A DNA stretch of 29,694 bases, taken from CAYLMM01 sp964384825. Lineage in GTDB: Bacteria; Krumholzibacteriota; Krumholzibacteriia; LZORAL124-64-63. Numbering within the stretch: the first letter of the stretch is position 1; the number at the start of each line of letters is the position of its first letter. The stretch spans positions 1 through 29,694 of the forward strand of contig CAYLMM010000035.1 in the NCBI GenBank assembly GCA_964384825.1. The letters run 5' to 3'. The notes beneath the pieces were generated by a model. That model ran no database searches. It was not told the DNA's origin and was given only the letters and a program-made list of their open reading frames with translations. Shown here piece after piece: positions 26,365 to 29,694 of this stretch. The position numbers were made by a program, and so were the translations under genes.

Positions 26365-27849
26365 TCACCGGACCCGCTTGAAGTAATGCGTCAGCCCTCC
26401 CGACTCCACGGGAGGGCTGATTTCGTCGATGCCCAGGTTCTCGATCGCCCGTCGCAGATCCTCGGTCATCCCGGCCGGATCCACCCACCCGATGTCTCCG
26501 CCCCGGTGCGCCGTCGGGCCGGCGCTGAAGCGCACGGCCAGATCCCCGAAATCCTCGCCGGCGGCCAGCCCGTCTCCCACGGCCTCGACCTTCGCGGGGT
26601 CGCGCAGCAGGATATGCAACAGCCGCACCTTCCCCTCGGCGGCACCCTGCGCCATCTCGTTCTCGGCCGCCAGCAGGGCCTCGCGCCAGCGCTCCAGTTC
26701 CGCGGCGTTGCCGGGATCCTGCTCCAGCAGGCGGTCCAAGACACCCAGCGCGGCCGGATAATCGCCCGTCTTCTCAAGCAGCCGGGCCTGCAGCAGCCCG
26801 ATCCCCACGTTGACGGTGTCGAGCGCGGCGGCCCGGGCGATCTGGACCAGGGCCGCCTCCGAGCGCCCCATCTTGTCCAGGTGAACCGCATAGTTGTAAT
26901 GGCCGATCGGATCGTCGGGGGAAAGCTGGACGTAGCGGGCGAAATGAGGATCGGCGTCCTCGCTCCGGCCCTGGATCTCCAGAAGGTTGGCCAGATTGAA
27001 CCGGATCCGGGGGGAATCGGGCGACAGATCGACCGCCTGCACCAGGGCCCGCTCGGATTCGACGTGCCGCTCGGCCACGAACAGGGCCTCGCCCAGAGAA
27101 CCGAAGGAACTGCCGACCGGATCGATCGCGACCGCCTCGCGGGCCGAAGCCAGGGCGTAAGCCGTATCGCCGGCGATGATCGCCAGCTCCGAAGCCTGCC
27201 GCAGGTCGGCGCCGGAAGGGTCGCTGCGCTCCAGGGCGCTGCGCCAGTGGCCGAGAGCCTCGCGCCACATCCCGTGGCGCTGGGCGACCTCCGAAAGGGT
27301 GCGGTAGACCCAGGCCAGGTCGCCGCCCACCCGGGTCAGCTGGGTCAGCAGCCCGTAGGCCTTGGTATCCTGCCCCATGTCGATCAGAAGGCGTCCCATG
27401 CCCTCCAGGATGCCCAGATGCTCGGTGTCCAGGGCCAGACCCGCCTCCCACTGGGCGAGCGCGCCCTGGGCATCTCCGTGGGCCAGAAGGGCTCGGCCGT
27501 ACCAGTAGCGGACATCGGGATCGCCGTCGTCCAGGGCCAGGGCCCGACGTCCGAACTTCACGGCGTCGTAATCCTGCCGCTTCTGCAGCGAGATGATCGT
27601 CAGCGCCAGCAGGGGATCGAGCCTGTCGCCGCCCTGCTCGAGACATCCGAGCAGCAGCGGAATCGCTTCGTCGTGCCGCTTGTCCAGGAACATGCGCATG
27701 CCATCGGCGCAATCCGCCGGCGCGGCCGGGGATTCGCCCGGCTGCGCGGCGGGCGGCGTCTCGGTCGCGGTCGGACCGGAAGGGAGATCCTGGGCGCCGG
27801 CGATTCCGGCGAGCAGCAGCAGGGAGCAGATGGCAAACAGACGCCTCAA
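26365..27849 (-). CDS. Exported TPR protein with C-terminal PpiC-type parvulin domain
   Basis: A 494-aa protein. A signal peptide (RRLFAICSLLLLAGIAGA, then Q) leads to the periplasm; a Pro/Ala-rich stretch follows, then about nine tetratricopeptide repeats (~45-395), then a parvulin prolyl isomerase domain (~408-494) with VRLLHILL, AAGEDFGDLAVRFS, GGDIGWVDP, EISPPVES and the final THYFKRV. Both conserved His residues of the fold are present. TPR-parvulin fusion suggests a periplasmic chaperone or assembly factor; clients are unknown. TTG at 27849 is chosen because AGAGGT lies seven bases upstream and the product begins with a signal peptide; the GTA codons upstream cannot start. It follows the next TPR gene by 47 bp. 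Confidence 0.8.
   Translation of the reverse strand: MRRLFAICSLLLLAGIAGAQDLPSGPTATETPPAAQPGESPAAPADCADGMRMFLDKRHDEAIPLLLGCLEQGGDRLDPLLALTIISLQKRQDYDAVKFGRRALALDDGDPDVRYWYGRALLAHGDAQGALAQWEAGLALDTEHLGILEGMGRLLIDMGQDTKAYGLLTQLTRVGGDLAWVYRTLSEVAQRHGMWREALGHWRSALERSDPSGADLRQASELAIIAGDTAYALASAREAVAIDPVGSSFGSLGEALFVAERHVESERALVQAVDLSPDSPRIRFNLANLLEIQGRSEDADPHFARYVQLSPDDPIGHYNYAVHLDKMGRSEAALVQIARAAALDTVNVGIGLLQARLLEKTGDYPAALGVLDRLLEQDPGNAAELERWREALLAAENEMAQGAAEGKVRLLHILLRDPAKVEAVGDGLAAGEDFGDLAVRFSAGPTAHRGGDIGWVDPAGMTEDLRRAIENLGIDEISPPVESGGLTHYFKRVR
26391..26420. terminator. 12-bp perfect inverted repeat, possible rpmB terminator inside convergent gene
   Basis: Arms TCAGCCCTCCCG (26391-26402) and CGGGAGGGCTGA (26409-26420), loop ACTCCA, then TTT on the plus strand. 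It begins 44 bp after the rpmB stop and lies in the last codons of the TPR-parvulin gene. The T-run is short, so termination is plausible but not certain. Confidence 0.5.
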
Positions 27850-27896
27850 GGCAGATACCTCTACGCCAGGGGAACGGTGGAGGGCGACGCCGGCGT

Positions 27897-29537
27897 TCAG
27901 CCGATCCAGCGCCGGATGGGCCGCAGCCAGGTCGCGGGATCCAGCCAGATCCAACGGGGATCCACCGGATGAAGTTCCCGGAATCGCTGCAGAACGACCT
28001 GGGCCTCCCCGGATTCCTCGTCGGCGTGCAATCGGCAGAGCTTTTCGGCGACGGCGGTGTCGGGAACGACTTCGGGCCGGTCCTCGTCGGAAGCCTCGCC
28101 GGTGGCAAGATACGCCCGCAGGGTCAACGAGGCCAGCTTCTCGGACGTGTAGCCGCCTGCCGCCAGACGCCTCACGTGCCGCAGACAGGCCGACCAGTCC
28201 TCGGTCAAGGCGGCCGAACGAGCCGCCAGCAGCAGCCTGTCGGGCGTGAGGTCCGCCTCGTCCGATTCCTCGGGCGCGGGCAGGGATTCCTGCTTCGCCA
28301 GGCGCAGATGATCACGCAGCAGGTCGCGGCGCTCGGTATCGGTCTCGTTGTCCACCGACCAGCGCCCCAGCACCTTCTCCAGATCGTCGAGCTGCATCTG
28401 GCGCAGCTGGTGGCAGGCGTAGAGGAACGTGTAGTCGCCGTCGCCGGGCCAGTGCTTGGCCAGGGCCTGCAGCCTCTGGCCGGCCAGGCCGGGCCGGCCG
28501 GAAAGATCCTCGACCGCCGCGCGCATCAGCTCGGCCATCGGGAACGAGACCACCAGATCGCCCCAGGCCGCGAGGGCCTTGTCGGCCTCCTCGAAATGCC
28601 CGGTGACCAGGGCCAGCACGCCGCGCAGGTAGGAGCAGAAGAGCTCCTCGCTGGGATGCCCCCCGGCGAGTTCGGACAGGGCGGGATGCGAGAGGATGAC
28701 CTCGCGCGCGGCCGCGTAACGGCGCTGATCGGCCAGGATCAGGGCTTTTAGATGAGCGGCCGTACGGTAACGCGGATTCAGTTCGAGGGCGCGGTCGACT
28801 TCGGCCAGGGCCTGGGTGGTGCGCCCGGTCTGGAACAAGGCGGCCGCCAGCTTGACGCGGTAGTCCGGATAGGTCGGCGATTCCTCGCAGAGGGCCCGCA
28901 GCTTCTGCACGCCCTCCTCCCAGCGCCCCTGCCGGCACATCTCGACGATCCCGGCCACGGCCTCGCGGTCGCCGCGGGCCACGGTCTCGGAACTCAGCGA
29001 CGAGAGAACCGCCCGCCAGTCGAACCCGCCGTCGGCGTCGATCTCCAGGTTGCGAACCAGCGGGTTGCCGGCGGATTTCGGCTTTTCGCGCAGATCGCCG
29101 ATCACGGCGCCGGCCGCCTCGTCATCACCGGTGGCGGCCAGCGCGCAGGCGCGCACCAGCGACGCCTGCACGTATTCGGGGTTCAGATCCAGGGCGCGCC
29201 CGGTTTCGGCCAGGGCGTCTTCCCAGCGCTCGGCGAGCGCCAGGGCGACGGCGTGCTGGACGGCGAGATCGGGGAAGCGATCCCAGGTCGCGGCCGCCTC
29301 GCCGAACCATTTCTCGGCGCCGGCGGCGTCGTCCTGGCTCAGCAGGCGCCGGCCTTCGTTCACCAGGCACTGGCGCAGATAGAACGTGGCCAGGGAAGAC
29401 GATCCCTCCCTGGTGTCGCGGCTGGCGACGCGGAGCAGTTCCGCGGCATCCGCGAAACGCCCCTGCTCGAACAGGGCGATCCCTTCGGAATAGGGATCAC
29501 CTGTCCGGCGGCCGAGGAGTCGGTTCAGCAAAGACAT
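27897..29537 (-). CDS. Cytoplasmic TPR-repeat protein
   Basis: A 546-aa protein dominated by tetratricopeptide-like helices, clearest at ~15-40 (YSEGIALFEQGRFADAAELL), ~95-130 and ~200-290 (ALAEVDRALELNPRYRTAAH). There is no signal peptide; the start MSLLNRLLGRR is amphipathic and could touch the membrane. The last 35 residues are Trp/Arg-rich (RWIWLDPATWLRPIRRW). Function unknown. ATG 29537 comes one base after the stop of the upstream gene (TGAGATG), so translation is probably coupled. It lies 47 bp before the exported TPR-parvulin gene. Confidence 0.82.
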   Translation of the reverse strand: MSLLNRLLGRRTGDPYSEGIALFEQGRFADAAELLRVASRDTREGSSSLATFYLRQCLVNEGRRLLSQDDAAGAEKWFGEAAATWDRFPDLAVQHAVALALAERWEDALAETGRALDLNPEYVQASLVRACALAATGDDEAAGAVIGDLREKPKSAGNPLVRNLEIDADGGFDWRAVLSSLSSETVARGDREAVAGIVEMCRQGRWEEGVQKLRALCEESPTYPDYRVKLAAALFQTGRTTQALAEVDRALELNPRYRTAAHLKALILADQRRYAAAREVILSHPALSELAGGHPSEELFCSYLRGVLALVTGHFEEADKALAAWGDLVVSFPMAELMRAAVEDLSGRPGLAGQRLQALAKHWPGDGDYTFLYACHQLRQMQLDDLEKVLGRWSVDNETDTERRDLLRDHLRLAKQESLPAPEESDEADLTPDRLLLAARSAALTEDWSACLRHVRRLAAGGYTSEKLASLTLRAYLATGEASDEDRPEVVPDTAVAEKLCRLHADEESGEAQVVLQRFRELHPVDPRWIWLDPATWLRPIRRWIG

Positions 29538-29538
29538 C

Positions 29539-29694
29539 TCAGTCCGGGTACTTCCTGGTGTAGGTCGGTTCGCTCAGATCGGGATACAGCCTGTCGCTGA
29601 GGAATCCCGGCGCGCCGCGGGGCCGCGATGCGTCGATGTCGGGACCATGCTCGCCGGATCCGGAACCCAGCGCTTCCAGAAAACGAGACGCCAC
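29539..29694 (-). CDS. 3' end of an unknown gene, cut by right window edge
   Basis: A 51-codon open frame ending in TGA at 29541-29539, directly coupled to the TPR gene that follows. The visible residues form a disordered-looking C-terminal tail (ends FLSDRLYPDLSEPTY, then TRKYPD). The first codon at the edge is GTG, so it could even be a start, but more likely the gene continues outside. No family recognisable. Confidence 0.6.
   Translation of the reverse strand: MASRFLEALGSGSGEHGPDIDASRPRGAPGFLSDRLYPDLSEPTYTRKYPD

Overview
The window is GC-rich throughout and tightly packed, with no intergenic gap above about 260 bp. It reads as an ordinary chromosomal segment of a Gram-negative bacterium. 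It has a RodZ homologue, a lipoprotein-type thioredoxin, an outer-membrane-like protein, a zinc-type ribosomal protein L28 and a short RpoD-family sigma factor without region 1.1. That mix, with FG-GAP and DUF4139 proteins and many TPR proteins, recalls poorly cultured lineages around the FCB group (Eisenbacteria/Krumholzibacteriota-like). The placement is an inference from gene content only. Non-ATG starts are very common: about 11 of the 24 complete genes appear to start with GTG or TTG, usually behind a good Shine-Dalgarno.

Left third (1-11,100). A GH13-like glycosidase enters from the left edge and overlaps coaX tail to tail. On the minus strand a compact operon valS-rodZ-uvrB-nadC-birA-coaX runs from a clear sigma70-type promoter at 10991-11019. 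It covers tRNA charging, cell shape, DNA repair, and the NAD, biotin and CoA cofactor steps, with GTGA and TTGA stop/start overlaps.

Middle (11,100-19,000). A plus-strand multi-domain membrane phosphatase (TM, PDZ, about nine further TMs, GAF-like, SpoIIE/PP2C) is followed by a 21-residue, Trp-Trp-containing membrane ORF with a textbook RBS and then a strong terminator. Next come minus-strand genes for an outer-membrane-like protein, an FG-GAP repeat protein, CcdA and a TlpA-like thioredoxin (thiol transfer across the membrane). A yigZ/IMPACT gene converges on the sigma factor gene, with a shared hairpin terminator between them.

Right third (19,000-29,694). A DUF4139 protein lies divergent from a single-domain receiver that lacks the conserved lysine. 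uppP follows a TPR gene whose promoter geometry predicts a leaderless transcript. A 146-aa protein of unknown family has its own terminator. recG is followed by a zinc-ribbon protein and is divergent from rpmB. The window ends with a minus-strand run of TPR genes, one carrying a C-terminal parvulin domain, and the 3' end of an unknown gene.

I found no rRNA, tRNA, CRISPR array, transposase, phage gene or recognisable defence system. The most interesting items are the sensor phosphatase with its adjacent micropeptide, the concentric dyad upstream of the sigma factor, the degenerate receiver and the predicted leaderless TPR gene.
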